Shown here: positions 35,169 to 44,637 of the stretch, in pieces | Position numbering within the stretch: position 1 is the first letter of the stretch | Layout: each line of letters opens with the position of its first letter | DNA from: Variovorax paradoxus | Lineage (GTDB): Bacteria; Pseudomonadota; Gammaproteobacteria; Burkholderiales; Burkholderiaceae_C | DNA: 52,176 nucleotides | Direction of reading: 5' to 3' | Assembly (NCBI RefSeq): GCF_018614915.1 | Contig: NZ_JAGGNU010000051.1 | Span: forward strand, 1-52,176 | The notes under the pieces: generated by a model | What the model was told of the DNA's origin: nothing | The model's database searches: none | The model's input: the letters and a program-made list of their open reading frames with translations, nothing else | Made by a program: the position numbers and the translations under genes

Positions 35169-35852
35169 ATGGATTATTTGCAAACTGCCGATTTCTGGAT
35201 CGGGCTGGTCAAGATTGTCTGGATCAACATCATTCTTTCGGGGGACAACGCGGTGGTGATCGCGATGGCGGCCCGCTCGCTCCCGCCGCAGCAACAGGGG
35301 AAGGCTGTGCTGTTCGGCTCGGGTGCCGCCGTGGTGCTGCGCATCGCGCTCACCGTGGTTGCGGCCAAGTTGCTGGCGCTGCCCTACCTGCAGATTCTCG
35401 GCGGTGCGCTGCTGCTGTGGATCGGCGTGCAGCTGCTGGGCGATGAGGAAGACGACAACGGCGAGGAGAAGCAGTACGGCAGCATGCTCGCAGCCGTGCG
35501 GACCATCCTCTTGGCCGACCTGGTGATGAGCCTGGACAACGTGATCGCCGTCGCGGCCGCCGCGCAAGGCAGCATGGTGCTGTTGATCCTTGGCCTGGCC
35601 ATCAGCATCCCGTTGGTGATTTTCGGCAGTACCCTGATGATCAAGCTCATGGAACGCTTCCCGATCATCATCATGCTCGGCGCCGCGCTGATCGGCTGGG
35701 TCGGCGGCGAGACCATGGTGAGCGACGTCGCCGTGCGTGGTGCCCTGGAGGCCAATCCCTGGCTGCATTACGCGGGCGCTGCGGTCGGCGCGTTTTTTGT
35801 CATCGCGGTCGGCAAATGGCAACAACGGCGCGCGGCCGCCGCCGCGCCCTGA
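35169..35852 (+). CDS. TerC-family integral membrane protein
   Basis: A 227-aa protein with about seven transmembrane helices. WINIILSGDNAVVIAMA near the start and LADLVMSLDNVIAVAAAA in the middle carry the conserved acidic/Asn residues (SGDN, SLDN) used for metal binding. Family members export manganese or support metal loading of secreted proteins. I found no yybP-ykoY-type manganese riboswitch in the 95-bp leader, which is mostly the sucCD terminator. Confidence 0.88.
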   Translation: MDYLQTADFWIGLVKIVWINIILSGDNAVVIAMAARSLPPQQQGKAVLFGSGAAVVLRIALTVVAAKLLALPYLQILGGALLLWIGVQLLGDEEDDNGEEKQYGSMLAAVRTILLADLVMSLDNVIAVAAAAQGSMVLLILGLAISIPLVIFGSTLMIKLMERFPIIIMLGAALIGWVGGETMVSDVAVRGALEANPWLHYAGAAVGAFFVIAVGKWQQRRAAAAAP

Positions 35853-35879
35853 GCGCGCAGCCTTCAACCAAATTGATTC

Positions 35880-36692
35880 ATGGCGAACCTTGGCGCATCC
35901 GTTTCTCCCGACACCGGTTCGCTGACCTGGGATTTCGCCGCGCTCACGGACCCCGGCCGGGTGCGCGCCAACAACGAAGACACGATCGCCTTCGACGCCT
36001 CGCTGGGGCTGGTCCTCCTGGCCGATGGCATGGGCGGCTACAACGGCGGCGAAGTGGCCAGCGGCATGGCGATCGCCTTGCTGCAGGCCAGTTTCGGCCG
36101 CTGGCTGGCCCACGCCGGGCCGAGCGCCAACCCGCGGGCGGTGCGCCGCGCGCTCCAGGCCGGCACCGACGAGGCCAATGCCGCCATCCTGGAAGCTGGC
36201 GTGGCCAACGTGCAGCTGCAGGGCATGGGCACCACGCTCGTGCTGGCCGCCTTCGGACCCAAGCGTGCGATCATCGGCCACATCGGCGACTCGCGCTGCT
36301 ATCGGCTGCGCAACGAGAAGCTCGAGCAGCTCACGCGCGACCATTCGCTGCTGCAGGAACAGCTCGACGCCGGCGCGATCACGCCCGAGCAGGCCATCCA
36401 GTCGCCGCACCGCAACCTGGTGACGCGGGCGCTCGGCATCGAACGCTATGTCGAACTCGAAATGCACGAGCACAACGTGAAGGCAGGGGATCTTTTCCTG
36501 CTATGTTCCGATGGGCTGAGCGAGATGGTGCCCGACGCGCAGCTTTTCACACTTTTGTTACAAGATATCGGGCTCTCGGAAAAAGCAACACTTTTGGTTT
36601 CAACTGCGAATGACAATGGCGGTAGGGACAACATTTCGGTTGTCCTCGCCCGAGCCGGCGCCAGCGATGCACCCGAGACAGCCGGGCAGTGA
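35880..36692 (+). CDS. PP2C-family protein serine/threonine phosphatase (Stp1-like)
   Basis: A 270-aa cytosolic phosphatase. All metal-binding motifs are present: VRANNEDTIAF, LLADGMGGYNGGEVAS, GMGTTLVLA, GHIGDSRCYRL, LCSDGLSEMV and NGGRDNISVVL. It follows terC by 27 bp and precedes a FHA protein by 68 bp. The pair looks like the phosphatase and phosphothreonine reader of a Ser/Thr phosphorylation circuit, but no kinase is encoded in the window. Confidence 0.92.
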   Translation: MANLGASVSPDTGSLTWDFAALTDPGRVRANNEDTIAFDASLGLVLLADGMGGYNGGEVASGMAIALLQASFGRWLAHAGPSANPRAVRRALQAGTDEANAAILEAGVANVQLQGMGTTLVLAAFGPKRAIIGHIGDSRCYRLRNEKLEQLTRDHSLLQEQLDAGAITPEQAIQSPHRNLVTRALGIERYVELEMHEHNVKAGDLFLLCSDGLSEMVPDAQLFTLLLQDIGLSEKATLLVSTANDNGGRDNISVVLARAGASDAPETAGQ

Positions 36693-36760
36693 AGCCCGAG
36701 GAAAGACATCTGCCGCAGGCACCGCGCCGTGAATACAACAATGAGATCGAGGAGTCGGCC

Positions 36761-37411
36761 ATGCCGAAAATGATCGTTTCGATCGACGGTGTCGTCATCA
36801 AGGAGGTGACGCTCGCCAAAGACCGCACCACGTTGGGACGGCGGCCGTACAACGACATCGTGATCGACAACCTCGCGATCAGCGGCGAGCACGCCGTGCT
36901 GCACATGATCGGCGGCGATGTTTACCTGGAAGACCTCAACAGCACCAACGGCACCTTCATCAACGGGCGTGCCGTCAAGAAGCAGGCGCTGGAGCACAAC
37001 GACGTCATCGAGGTCGGCAAGTACAAGATCCGCTACCTGGTGGGCAGCGGGGCATCGGAAGGGGCCGGCCCGGTGCCGACCATCGTTCCGGCGCCCCCGG
37101 GACCCATCCCTCTCTCGTCCGCACCCACGGTGCACCAGCCCTTCGGCGGGGGGACCGGCGTGGCCGTCATGCGCGTCCTCTCGGGCAGCGGTGCCGGGCG
37201 CGAACTCTCCCTGCAGAAAGTTGTCACCACCATCGGCAAGCCCGGCGTGGCTGTCGCCGCCGTCACGCGGCGCCTGCACGGCTACGTGGTGGCGCCGATC
37301 GACGGCGGCACCGAGCTCAACGGCGAACCGCTCGGCAACGAGGCCGTTGCGTTGCAAGACGGCGACGTGCTCGAAGTCGGCGGCACCCGGATGCAGTTCG
37401 TCGCCGGCTGA
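36761..37411 (+). CDS. FHA-domain protein (two FHA-like domains)
   Basis: A 216-aa protein. The first FHA domain (about residues 5-92) has the full phosphothreonine-binding set: TLGRRPYNDIVI, ISGEHAVL, LEDLNSTNGTFING. A Pro-rich linker (about 100-128) follows, then a second FHA-like domain (TTIGKPGVAVAAV ... TELNGEPL ... LQDGDVLEVGG) that lacks the binding Arg/Ser pattern and is probably structural. ATG 36761 has GAGGAG upstream. It probably binds phosphoproteins controlled by the adjacent PP2C phosphatase. Confidence 0.88.
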   Translation: MPKMIVSIDGVVIKEVTLAKDRTTLGRRPYNDIVIDNLAISGEHAVLHMIGGDVYLEDLNSTNGTFINGRAVKKQALEHNDVIEVGKYKIRYLVGSGASEGAGPVPTIVPAPPGPIPLSSAPTVHQPFGGGTGVAVMRVLSGSGAGRELSLQKVVTTIGKPGVAVAAVTRRLHGYVVAPIDGGTELNGEPLGNEAVALQDGDVLEVGGTRMQFVAG

Positions 37412-37588
37412 GCGCCCGCGCTTTTCTGGCGGGGCCGAGGCCTGTGACCCAATGCTCGCTGGAGATGCGAAAAAAGTCCTTTACCAGCGGCATGCGCAGC
37501 GTTTAGCCTCGAGGCGTTGCAGCCCAATGACTGAACTGGGATGGTGCAATCCGGTTCGAAACCAAATAGAAATCTAAAGGCCTCGCAT

Positions 37589-38395
37589 ATGCAGGTGCGC
37601 GTGTTGGGTTGCTCTGGCGCCATCGCCAAGGACTGCCGCACGACCTCGTTTCTGGTCGACAGCGACTTGCTGGTCGACGCCGGCACCGGCGTCGGCGACC
37701 TGAGCCTGGACGAAATGGGCGCCATCGACGACGTGGTGCTCACCCATTCGCACCTCGACCACATCGCCGCGCTGCCCCTGATGATCGACGCCGTGGCCAG
37801 CCGCCGCCGCAAGCCGCTGCGCGTGCACGCGCTGCGCGCCACCATCGAAGCGCTGCGCGCCCATGTCTTCAACAACGTCATCTGGCCCGATTTCGCGAGC
37901 ATTCCCAGCCTGGAGGCGCCCTTCGTGAGCTTCCACGACGTCGTGGTCGGCCAGGAGCTCCAGCTCGGCACCCGGGCGCTCAAGCACATCGAGGTTCTGC
38001 CGGCCGTGCACACCGTGCCGGCCTGCGGTTACGCCGTGCGCTGTGCGCAAGGCGGCCCGAACTGGATCTTCAGCGGCGACACCGAGCGCAATCCGGCCTT
38101 CTGGCAACGGGTGAACCAGCTCGATGTGGGGATGCTGGTCATCGAAACGGCGTTCAGCAACCGGGAGCAGGCGCTGGCGCAGCGCAGCCTGCACCTGTCG
38201 CCTGCGAGCCTGGCTGACGAACTGGCGCATATCGCGCCTGGCAAGAATTACCCGATCTACATAACCCACACCAAGCCGGCCGAAACCGCAGAAATCATGA
38301 GCCAGATCGACACCCTGGCCGCCGACTCGAAAGTGCAGGGCACGAAGGAGTGGGACATTCGGTGGCTGGAGGCTGCGGGGGTACTGAAGGTCTGA
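37589..38395 (+). CDS. metallo-beta-lactamase-fold phosphodiesterase (cAMP phosphodiesterase class II-like)
   Basis: A 268-aa protein. The metal motif is LTHSHLDHIAALP, with IFSGDTERNP and PIYITHTKP providing the further ligands. The opening MQVRVLGCSGAI matches 3',5'-cyclic-nucleotide phosphodiesterases and related RNase Z-like enzymes. It follows the FHA gene by 177 bp and is read in the same direction; whether it shares the circuit is unknown. Substrate not determined. Confidence 0.85.
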   Translation: MQVRVLGCSGAIAKDCRTTSFLVDSDLLVDAGTGVGDLSLDEMGAIDDVVLTHSHLDHIAALPLMIDAVASRRRKPLRVHALRATIEALRAHVFNNVIWPDFASIPSLEAPFVSFHDVVVGQELQLGTRALKHIEVLPAVHTVPACGYAVRCAQGGPNWIFSGDTERNPAFWQRVNQLDVGMLVIETAFSNREQALAQRSLHLSPASLADELAHIAPGKNYPIYITHTKPAETAEIMSQIDTLAADSKVQGTKEWDIRWLEAAGVLKV

Positions 38396-38525
38396 CCACA
38401 GTGGTTGGGCGGTTGCCAAAAATTGTCACTGCCCGTGCGGGGTTCACAACGAGATGTGTCACTCGTTGTAACGAAAACGTGCAGAAATGCACACCAAGGT
38501 GTGCTTCGGCAGCCAGGACCTGGGA

Positions 38526-38540
38526 TGGCATGGATGCTGC
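38526..38540 (+). promoter_or_regulatory. candidate sigma-54 promoter of pilA
   Basis: TGGCATG, four bases, CTGC: the -24 GG and -12 GC elements with correct 10-bp spacing (38527-38528 and 38539-38540). Transcription would start about 48 bp before pilA. A second 15-bp match, TGGTTGGGCGGTTGC at 38402-38416, has the right spacing but a poorer -24 box and a longer leader. Pilin genes are commonly driven by RpoN with PilR. Confidence 0.5.
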
Positions 38541-38599
38541 GGAGGTTGAACGCACCGGGGGCTTCCTCGGGCCCCTCAACCAACCGGAGTTTCTTGAAA

Positions 38600-39085
38600 A
38601 TGAACCGTCGTTCCATCGCACGTAACGTGCAAAAGGGTTTCACCCTTATCGAGTTGATGATCGTGGTGGCCATCATCGGCATTCTGGCCGCCGTTGCTCT
38701 GCCTGCATATCAGGACTACACCGCCAAGGCTCAATTTACCGAGGGCGTCACTCTGTCCGATGGCGTCAAAAAGAACATCGAACTGAGCTTCCCGCAAGAC
38801 AACACCTGCCCCGTGAATACCGCTGCTGTCGGCGACATTGGAATCAACACCGCTATCACCGGCAAATACGTCAACGACGTCTTGACCGGCGGCACCGCTG
38901 CTGCAACCGGCGGATGCACGGTCACTGCGACGTACAAGGCTACTGGCGTCAACCCCAAGCTTGTCAGCAAGAAGGTTCAATACACTTTGGTCTATTCCGT
39001 GAATGGCTCCAAGTGGACCTGCGGCTCTGACGTCGACGTTTCGATCCTCCCCAAGACCTGCGGAACGCTCACAGCGCCGCTGTAA
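38600..39085 (+). CDS. pilA: type IV major pilin PilA
   Basis: A 161-aa prepilin. A short leader with processing site ends KG before FTLIELMIVVAIIGILAAVALP, with Glu5 of the mature protein present. The C-terminal part has a disulphide-loop pair (WTCGSDVDV ... PKTCG). Leader cleavage by PilD and polymerisation give the pilus fibre. ATG 38600 has GGAG upstream and a strong terminator follows. The divergent-end oligosaccharyltransferase at 48160 may glycosylate it, since the C-terminus is Thr/Ser-rich. Confidence 0.95.
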   Translation: MNRRSIARNVQKGFTLIELMIVVAIIGILAAVALPAYQDYTAKAQFTEGVTLSDGVKKNIELSFPQDNTCPVNTAAVGDIGINTAITGKYVNDVLTGGTAAATGGCTVTATYKATGVNPKLVSKKVQYTLVYSVNGSKWTCGSDVDVSILPKTCGTLTAPL

Positions 39086-39106
39086 CCCTAGCTTTTGCAA
39101 GCACAC

Positions 39107-39134
39107 AAGCCGCCTTCTGGCGGCTTTTTTTTTG
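39107..39134 (+). terminator. intrinsic terminator of pilA
   Basis: AAGCCGCC, TTCT loop, GGCGGCTT and a run of nine T. One of the strongest hairpins in the window. Confidence 0.95.
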
Positions 39135-39144
39135 CCAACAGGCG

Positions 39145-39630
39145 GCAGATGAAGTCACCGAACGCGGACTTACGCTAATCGAGCTAATGAGATGGCAAAT
39201 AATTGGCATCATCGCGGCGATTGCGCATCCGCAATATCAGATCTACATCGCAAAGGTCGAAAGTTTCCCGGGCCATGGGTAAGCAGGTGCACTAAGGACC
39301 GCAGTGGAAGGTTGCGTCGCGACGCGACGCTGACGGTTGGTAGCGGCGGCGGACCTGCAGGCGACTGCCTCCAGCATCCCCTGGGTACGCGCAGGCCAGT
39401 GCCCCGCCAGCCACTGACAACGGCTATCCGCAGGTTGTGATCACCGCCACCGACTCATGCGCAACGATCGCCGCGACCTTCGGCAACAAGGCTACCGTCA
39501 GCTTGGTCGGCGTGGACGCCGAAGACCTTGACCAGGACTCGCTCGCCGGCTGGCAACTGGTCCTGTATCAGCGCGGCCGACGCAAGGTATTTGCCGGCAG
39601 GCTGCGGCGCATAGGCAAAAGTCACTAACG
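39145..39630 (+). pseudogene. decayed second pilin gene
   Basis: Directly after the pilA terminator one frame reads ERGLTLIELM, then RWQIIGIIAAIAHPQYQIYIA, up to a TAA at 39280. This is clearly a pilin N-terminal helix with substitutions (the hydrophobic core MIVVAIIG has become MRWQIIG) and no start codon in frame. From 39437 another frame reads TDSCATIAATFGNKATVSL and DSLAGWQLVLY, which matches a pilin C-terminal half with the final GGWxC motif damaged. The gene therefore carries a lost start, at least one frameshift and a premature stop. The remainder to 39880 shows no gene. Confidence 0.75.
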
Positions 39631-39879
39631 AGAGTCGCGGCCTCACAACGATCTCTTCCCAGTCCCGTACCTAGGCCAGTTCGAAGCACGAGGCCAGTGC
39701 TGCGGATCAGCTGAGCGCCTTTGCTTCGGATGCCTTGTTGGCCCGATAGCATGACGAGATGGTCGCGGAGACCGCGAGCGCCAAGATGCCCGCTAGCGAA
39801 ACGCCGCTTGGTACTGCAACCCATGGGCTGAAGACTTGGATTGAAGCTCACGCCTTCACTCTATAACGCGAAAGCAGCG

Positions 39880-40554
39880 CTACGGTTTTGCAAGCGGAAC
39901 GTTGTCGAACACGACTTCTACCCGCGTGCGCGACTTGACTGGCCGGCCATCAAGTTCACCAGGTGCAAACTGCGCATCCATGAAAGCCTTCCGCGCTGCC
40001 TCTTCAAGGACTGGTGGCAGTAGCGGCTCATGGCCCGTCACGCGCTGAACTCGACCTTCTTCATCGATGAAGAGCGAAAGAATCCCGACATGCCGCCCGA
40101 CCTGGGTTTCGTCCTCCGGTGCAGCAATGATCACCGGCGTTTGCACCACAGGCGGCACCGATAACATGGCGCGCGGAAGATAGTCGTCATGGTTCGCCGC
40201 GGCTGTTGGCCCGGCGTTCGTGGGTGCTTCGAATTCCGGTCCAGGCTGTAGCGCGTTCTCGGTGTTCTTCGCGTGCGCGCGTTCGGCGACGGCTTCATTG
40301 CGATCGGGGCTGACGACGGATCCCCGCTCTGGGACCGTCGTGAGTTCGGCCGCCATCGCGCTTTGTTCTTGCGTCGTGCCTAAAGGCTCGGTCGATTCGC
40401 TCCCGTTCGAAACCACGCGAACCTGAAATTTGGCTTGTGTGCCAGACGCCGCCCGCCTCGGTGACTCCGACGGAATCCGCGCTGTGAGCAAGATGAGGTG
40501 CAGGGCCAAGGAGATGACCGCACACACGGGCAGCGCGTGTCGAAGATCGTTCAT
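39880..40554 (-). CDS. TonB-like periplasmic protein
   Basis: A 224-aa protein. An N-terminal anchor helix (ALPVCAVISLALHLILL) is followed by a long hydrophilic middle and a C-terminal TonB-like domain of about 85 residues (GILSLFIDEEGRVQRVTGHE ... EEAARKAFMDAQFAPGELDG, in parts). The Pro-rich spacer of true TonB is weak. It lies 72 bp downstream of pilY1 on the same strand, so it may be cotranscribed with the pilus genes. No ExbB/ExbD genes are near; role unclear. ATG 40554 is preferred over the GTG at 40599. Confidence 0.75.
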   Translation of the reverse strand: MNDLRHALPVCAVISLALHLILLTARIPSESPRRAASGTQAKFQVRVVSNGSESTEPLGTTQEQSAMAAELTTVPERGSVVSPDRNEAVAERAHAKNTENALQPGPEFEAPTNAGPTAAANHDDYLPRAMLSVPPVVQTPVIIAAPEDETQVGRHVGILSLFIDEEGRVQRVTGHEPLLPPVLEEAARKAFMDAQFAPGELDGRPVKSRTRVEVVFDNVPLAKP

Positions 40555-40626
40555 CCCTCGCCGTTCCAGACCACCCAGTCCCCGCGTGAGCAGCGGCACT
40601 GACCGCTGCTCGCCCTCATCTCGGCC

Positions 40627-43600
40627 TCAATCCACCAGTTCGCGCCACGACGTCCGGCGAATCGTGCTGGTCGACGGAGCCCCGCCGCTGGTGCCGCGGG
40701 TGGTAATGGATCCGTCGCTTCCGACGATTTCCAGCTTGCCATCTCCACCGGTCGTTTGCAGCCAGGTGATGCCGACGCCGAGGAAGTTGCCCAGCGCGCT
40801 CGAGGCGTAAGGCTCGGAGTCCGAAGCCGTTCCGTTGGCCACATCCAGCAGGTAGAGCCATGAGCTGCCGCCCGACGGCGCGCACACGCTGCTGCCGGGG
40901 ATCGCCGACACCGCCGCGAGCGTGTTGTACTGGACCACCATCTCGGTCACCAGGCGCTCGCCCGACTTGGGCAGATCGACCTTCCACCCGATCTTGGTCA
41001 CCCAGTCGACCGTGCCTCCTGCGATGCTGCCCGAAGTGGCGTCTGCCGTGGCGAAGGTGATGGCGCGGTCCACCAGCGCCGCGTTCTGACGCACGTCGCC
41101 CCAGCCGGTATCGGTGAGAGCATCCTTGATCGCGTAGATGGACTGTTGGGTCGTCGATCCGACGTCGTCGGTACCCAGATAGCTGCCGGTGCCGACGATG
41201 AGGGCCGGATAGTTCGTGCTTCCCGATTTGACGGAGATCGGTTGGGGAGCCGTGGTGATGGGCTGCGGCGTCGTGGAGTTCACCAGGAACTGCGCCAGCA
41301 AGGTGGCCTCGGTGCCGGTGGCGCCGACGAGATTGTCGGTATCGAAGCGCCAGAGATTGCCCAACAGGTCGCCGCCGTAGAAGCGCAGTGCAGTATTGTT
41401 GGTGGGGTCCTCCACCCAGGCGTTGAGCTTCGCCAGACCACTCGGCGTGGCAGTCGAACCCGCCGTGGTCCCGAGGTCGAGCAGCAACTCACCGGTGTTC
41501 GCGTTCAGCACGAACAGATGGCCGCGTCCATCGCCTGCCGTGTTGTTGTACCCCGAACTCACGACCACCACCCAGGTGCCGTCCGCGCGCTTCGTGATGA
41601 TCGGATTGCCGAAGCTGAGTCCCAGGTTCGCGTTGCTGAACTCCCAGAGCGCAACCGGATTCGTCGGGTCGGTGATGTCCAGCGCGTAGTAGCTCTTGCC
41701 GCCGGCGCCGAGGCCCCCCACCAGGATGGTTTTCCATGCGGTGCCGACCTTGATGTCGCCAACGACGGGAGCGGCATCGACGTAGTACTGGTGATTGGTC
41801 GAATAGGAGCTATCGGCCAGACGGTAGAGCTTTGGCAGCACCGCGGTCGGCACATAGGCCCAGAGCTCGGTGCCGGCATCGCCGGCAGCGGTGTCTGCCG
41901 AGAAGGCGTGCAGCATGCCGTCGTTCGCGCCCGCATAGAGCATCTTCTTGCGCCCGGTTCTGCTCGTCTTGAAGTCGGTGTAGCCTTCGTCGGTATAGCT
42001 GAACGGCGGCTTGCCTACGTATGCCGGTGCGCCATTCACGATGTCGCCCAGCGCGTGGACGCGGGTCCGATACAGCGGGTTCGCCGTATTCGAGGCCTCG
42101 TAAGTCTTGTCGCCACGCAGGTAGGTCACAAGGTTGGCGCCCGCATTCGCAAGGGTCTTCTGCGCATCGCTAAGTGACGAGCACTGCGCGGGCGTATTGG
42201 TCTGCGTGCAGAAGTTGTTGAAGGAAGCGCCGTAACCGTCGGTGTTCAGGTTGCCGTACGTGAAACTTTGCAGCGCGCCTGCCGGACGGCGGTAGTAGAT
42301 GGTTCGGCTGCTGGCCGTCACATTGTCGAGTCCGGCTTGCGCCGACCACGCCGGCCTGCTCGTGTCCACCACGCCGGTCGTCTCGGAAAGAGGATAGGCC
42401 TTGACGTCGCCGGTCCAGTCGACGGTCGTGTAGGTCGCGATGAAGGCCTGGTTGTTGTCGCCGCTGACCGGCTTGAGCGAGTTGGTCGCGGCGGCCGAGG
42501 CCGAGCCAGTCACGCTCGTCACCGAGTTCAGCGAACTGGCGATGGCGTTCACCAGCTCGCTGGCGTTGAGCGCCGAGAAATAGCGCCCGCGTCCGTTGAC
42601 GGCCGCGTGCCAGAGGTCGTCGATGTTCTCCGCCTCCTCGTTGTTGGCTGGCACCGGCCAGTTCTTGGTGCCCTGGCTCAGGGCGATATAGTCCCCCGTG
42701 CTTTGCATCAAATAATTCGGGTCATAGGCCAAGGTGCCGCTGACGCCCAGACCGATGGTGGAGGTCGTCATGTGCTGCCAATTGGCCGTGTCCAGCCCGC
42801 TGGCGGGTACGTCGTTGCTGCAGACGTTGTTCTGGGTGCCGCCGACGGCTGTGCCCGAGCAGGTTCCGAGCAGGCTCGTGCGCAGATCGGTCGTGTAGTA
42901 GTACTGGGCCACGTCAGCCAGCGAGCTGCTCGAGCCGCCGCTCGCTGAAAGCACTGGATCCGAGGTCGAAGCCAGCGTGCCGCTGCCGTTCGCATTGGCA
43001 ATGCTCACGAAGGCATCGACACTGTTCGAGTAGTAGGTGTTGCCTCTTGAAATCCCCAGGCTTGAAAGTTCCGCCGTCGTGTAGCAACGGTTGGCCGACA
43101 TGCCGTTCGACCAGGCGCTGAAGGTGTCGCTGGTCACGGCACCGTTCGTGGTGACGATTGTTTCGGTCTGGCTCTGTAAGGTGATAACGGTGGAGTAAGT
43201 GCTCCCGCTGCAGTTGTTCACACCGGTCCTGTTGTCGACACTCCACTGGTAACGCTGCCAGGTTTTCGTCACGGTGGACCTGGCGATCGCCCCGTCGTAC
43301 TGAGGGCGAGACACAAGGCCATCCTGCTGACCCACTTCGGAGCTGCCATCCAACTGGAGCGGACCGAAGCTGCTGCTCTCGATGTCGGTGTTCCAGTATC
43401 CGTCCGTGGACAGAATGGCGTAGTTGCGCTGGCACGAGTACTGCACCGGGTCGGTTTGCCCGCTGACCTTGTTGGCGTAGTACCGTCCTACCTTGGACAA
43501 CGCGGCTCGCAGCGGCGTGTAGTTGTTCGGCGCACGGCCATAGAGCTTCGACAGAAAAGCGGTCTTCCGCGTGCTGTCGAAATCGCCGATTTCATGAAAG

Positions 43601-44604
43601 TTGGCATCGTTCGTGACGCCGGTGCTGTCGATCGTCGTGAAGCCCACGCGATAGTTGGAGTTCAGCGTCGCGAAGGCGCGGCCCGCTGCGGTCCTCATCA
43701 GCATGATGCGCGTACGGAAATACGCGTACCAGTTCACGTAGTTCTGCAATTGTGCGGCCGTCAGTGATGAAACGAAGACCTTGTCGAAGACGTTCCTCCC
43801 TGGTGTATTGCCGACTGTGCTGGCGCACTGCCTGTAAAAGTCTGTCGTGGTGACGACGCCGCTTGTGGTGTAGCTCCACCCCATCTTGGTTGCGCTGCCC
43901 CTGTAGGTATAGAAGTACTGACCGCTGAGGTCGGCTGTTCTGAGCAGTGTGACAGTCCAGTCGTCGTATGTTCCGCCGCCCGAAGACGACGTCACGTCGA
44001 TAACCATCCGGGGGGGGCGGCTCCCGCTATTCCAATAGGTGACCATCCCCTGCATCCAGCGCGACGAATTGGACGCGGAACTGATGCGTACCGGAATACC
44101 GGCATCTGAGCCGACGAGATCGCTGTTGAGATAGATCGTTTTTACGCCCGTGCCGACAGTGAGTGATGTCGAACTTGAACCAACCACCGCGCTCGCAGAG
44201 GTGTTGAAGCCATCGATCGGCGTCGCCGTGGTCGATGCGTTGGGATATTGCGTCGCCCCATCGGACTGCAGCGGCCGGTTGCTGGTGTAGTCGTACGTGG
44301 GGTCATAAGCCAGACCGTTGCACTGGCTGGCGCGATAGCTGTAGGCCTCGCTGGACTTGGCTGCGGCGTCGTCGGGCATGTAGCTACTTTCCATGCTCCC
44401 CGAGCCGTCGAGAATGAACATGATGTTCGGCTTGGCCTGAACCGCGGACGCCGTGGTCAAGGGAACGGGCGAAATCACGGTCTCCGCGCCATGGGAGACG
44501 CTCACCATCAGCATGAGTGCGACGAGGGCCGACGCGGCACGCCACGGCGCGCGCTGGCGCGCAGCGGCCGGTCTTGCAGCCAGGTGTTGCGAATTCTTTT
44601 TCAT
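40627..44604 (-). CDS. pilY1: type IV pilus tip-associated adhesin/assembly protein PilY1
   Basis: A 1325-aa exported protein with a signal peptide ending near SHGAE. An N-terminal von Willebrand A-like segment carries the metal-site start NIMFILDGSGSMESS. The middle region is Ser/Thr-rich, and the C-terminal PilY1 beta-propeller contains RKKMLYAGANDGMLHAF, TELWAYVPTAVLPKLY, GDLLGNLWRFD and TSWREL at the end. These proteins sit at the pilus tip, promote extension and adhesion, and are secreted with the minor pilins. ATG 44604 is chosen since AAGGAAT precedes it. It lies 33 bp after pilX. Confidence 0.93.
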   Translation of the reverse strand: MKKNSQHLAARPAAARQRAPWRAASALVALMLMVSVSHGAETVISPVPLTTASAVQAKPNIMFILDGSGSMESSYMPDDAAAKSSEAYSYRASQCNGLAYDPTYDYTSNRPLQSDGATQYPNASTTATPIDGFNTSASAVVGSSSTSLTVGTGVKTIYLNSDLVGSDAGIPVRISSASNSSRWMQGMVTYWNSGSRPPRMVIDVTSSSGGGTYDDWTVTLLRTADLSGQYFYTYRGSATKMGWSYTTSGVVTTTDFYRQCASTVGNTPGRNVFDKVFVSSLTAAQLQNYVNWYAYFRTRIMLMRTAAGRAFATLNSNYRVGFTTIDSTGVTNDANFHEIGDFDSTRKTAFLSKLYGRAPNNYTPLRAALSKVGRYYANKVSGQTDPVQYSCQRNYAILSTDGYWNTDIESSSFGPLQLDGSSEVGQQDGLVSRPQYDGAIARSTVTKTWQRYQWSVDNRTGVNNCSGSTYSTVITLQSQTETIVTTNGAVTSDTFSAWSNGMSANRCYTTAELSSLGISRGNTYYSNSVDAFVSIANANGSGTLASTSDPVLSASGGSSSSLADVAQYYYTTDLRTSLLGTCSGTAVGGTQNNVCSNDVPASGLDTANWQHMTTSTIGLGVSGTLAYDPNYLMQSTGDYIALSQGTKNWPVPANNEEAENIDDLWHAAVNGRGRYFSALNASELVNAIASSLNSVTSVTGSASAAATNSLKPVSGDNNQAFIATYTTVDWTGDVKAYPLSETTGVVDTSRPAWSAQAGLDNVTASSRTIYYRRPAGALQSFTYGNLNTDGYGASFNNFCTQTNTPAQCSSLSDAQKTLANAGANLVTYLRGDKTYEASNTANPLYRTRVHALGDIVNGAPAYVGKPPFSYTDEGYTDFKTSRTGRKKMLYAGANDGMLHAFSADTAAGDAGTELWAYVPTAVLPKLYRLADSSYSTNHQYYVDAAPVVGDIKVGTAWKTILVGGLGAGGKSYYALDITDPTNPVALWEFSNANLGLSFGNPIITKRADGTWVVVVSSGYNNTAGDGRGHLFVLNANTGELLLDLGTTAGSTATPSGLAKLNAWVEDPTNNTALRFYGGDLLGNLWRFDTDNLVGATGTEATLLAQFLVNSTTPQPITTAPQPISVKSGSTNYPALIVGTGSYLGTDDVGSTTQQSIYAIKDALTDTGWGDVRQNAALVDRAITFATADATSGSIAGGTVDWVTKIGWKVDLPKSGERLVTEMVVQYNTLAAVSAIPGSSVCAPSGGSSWLYLLDVANGTASDSEPYASSALGNFLGVGITWLQTTGGDGKLEIVGSDGSITTRGTSGGAPSTSTIRRTSWRELVD

Positions 44605-44637
44605 GTTGGCTATTCCTTGCACATCCGGCGTCGGCGT

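Noticed and set aside
37545..37570. tRNA-like T-arm (GGTTCGAAACC)
   Set aside because: No acceptor, D or anticodon stem can be built around it.
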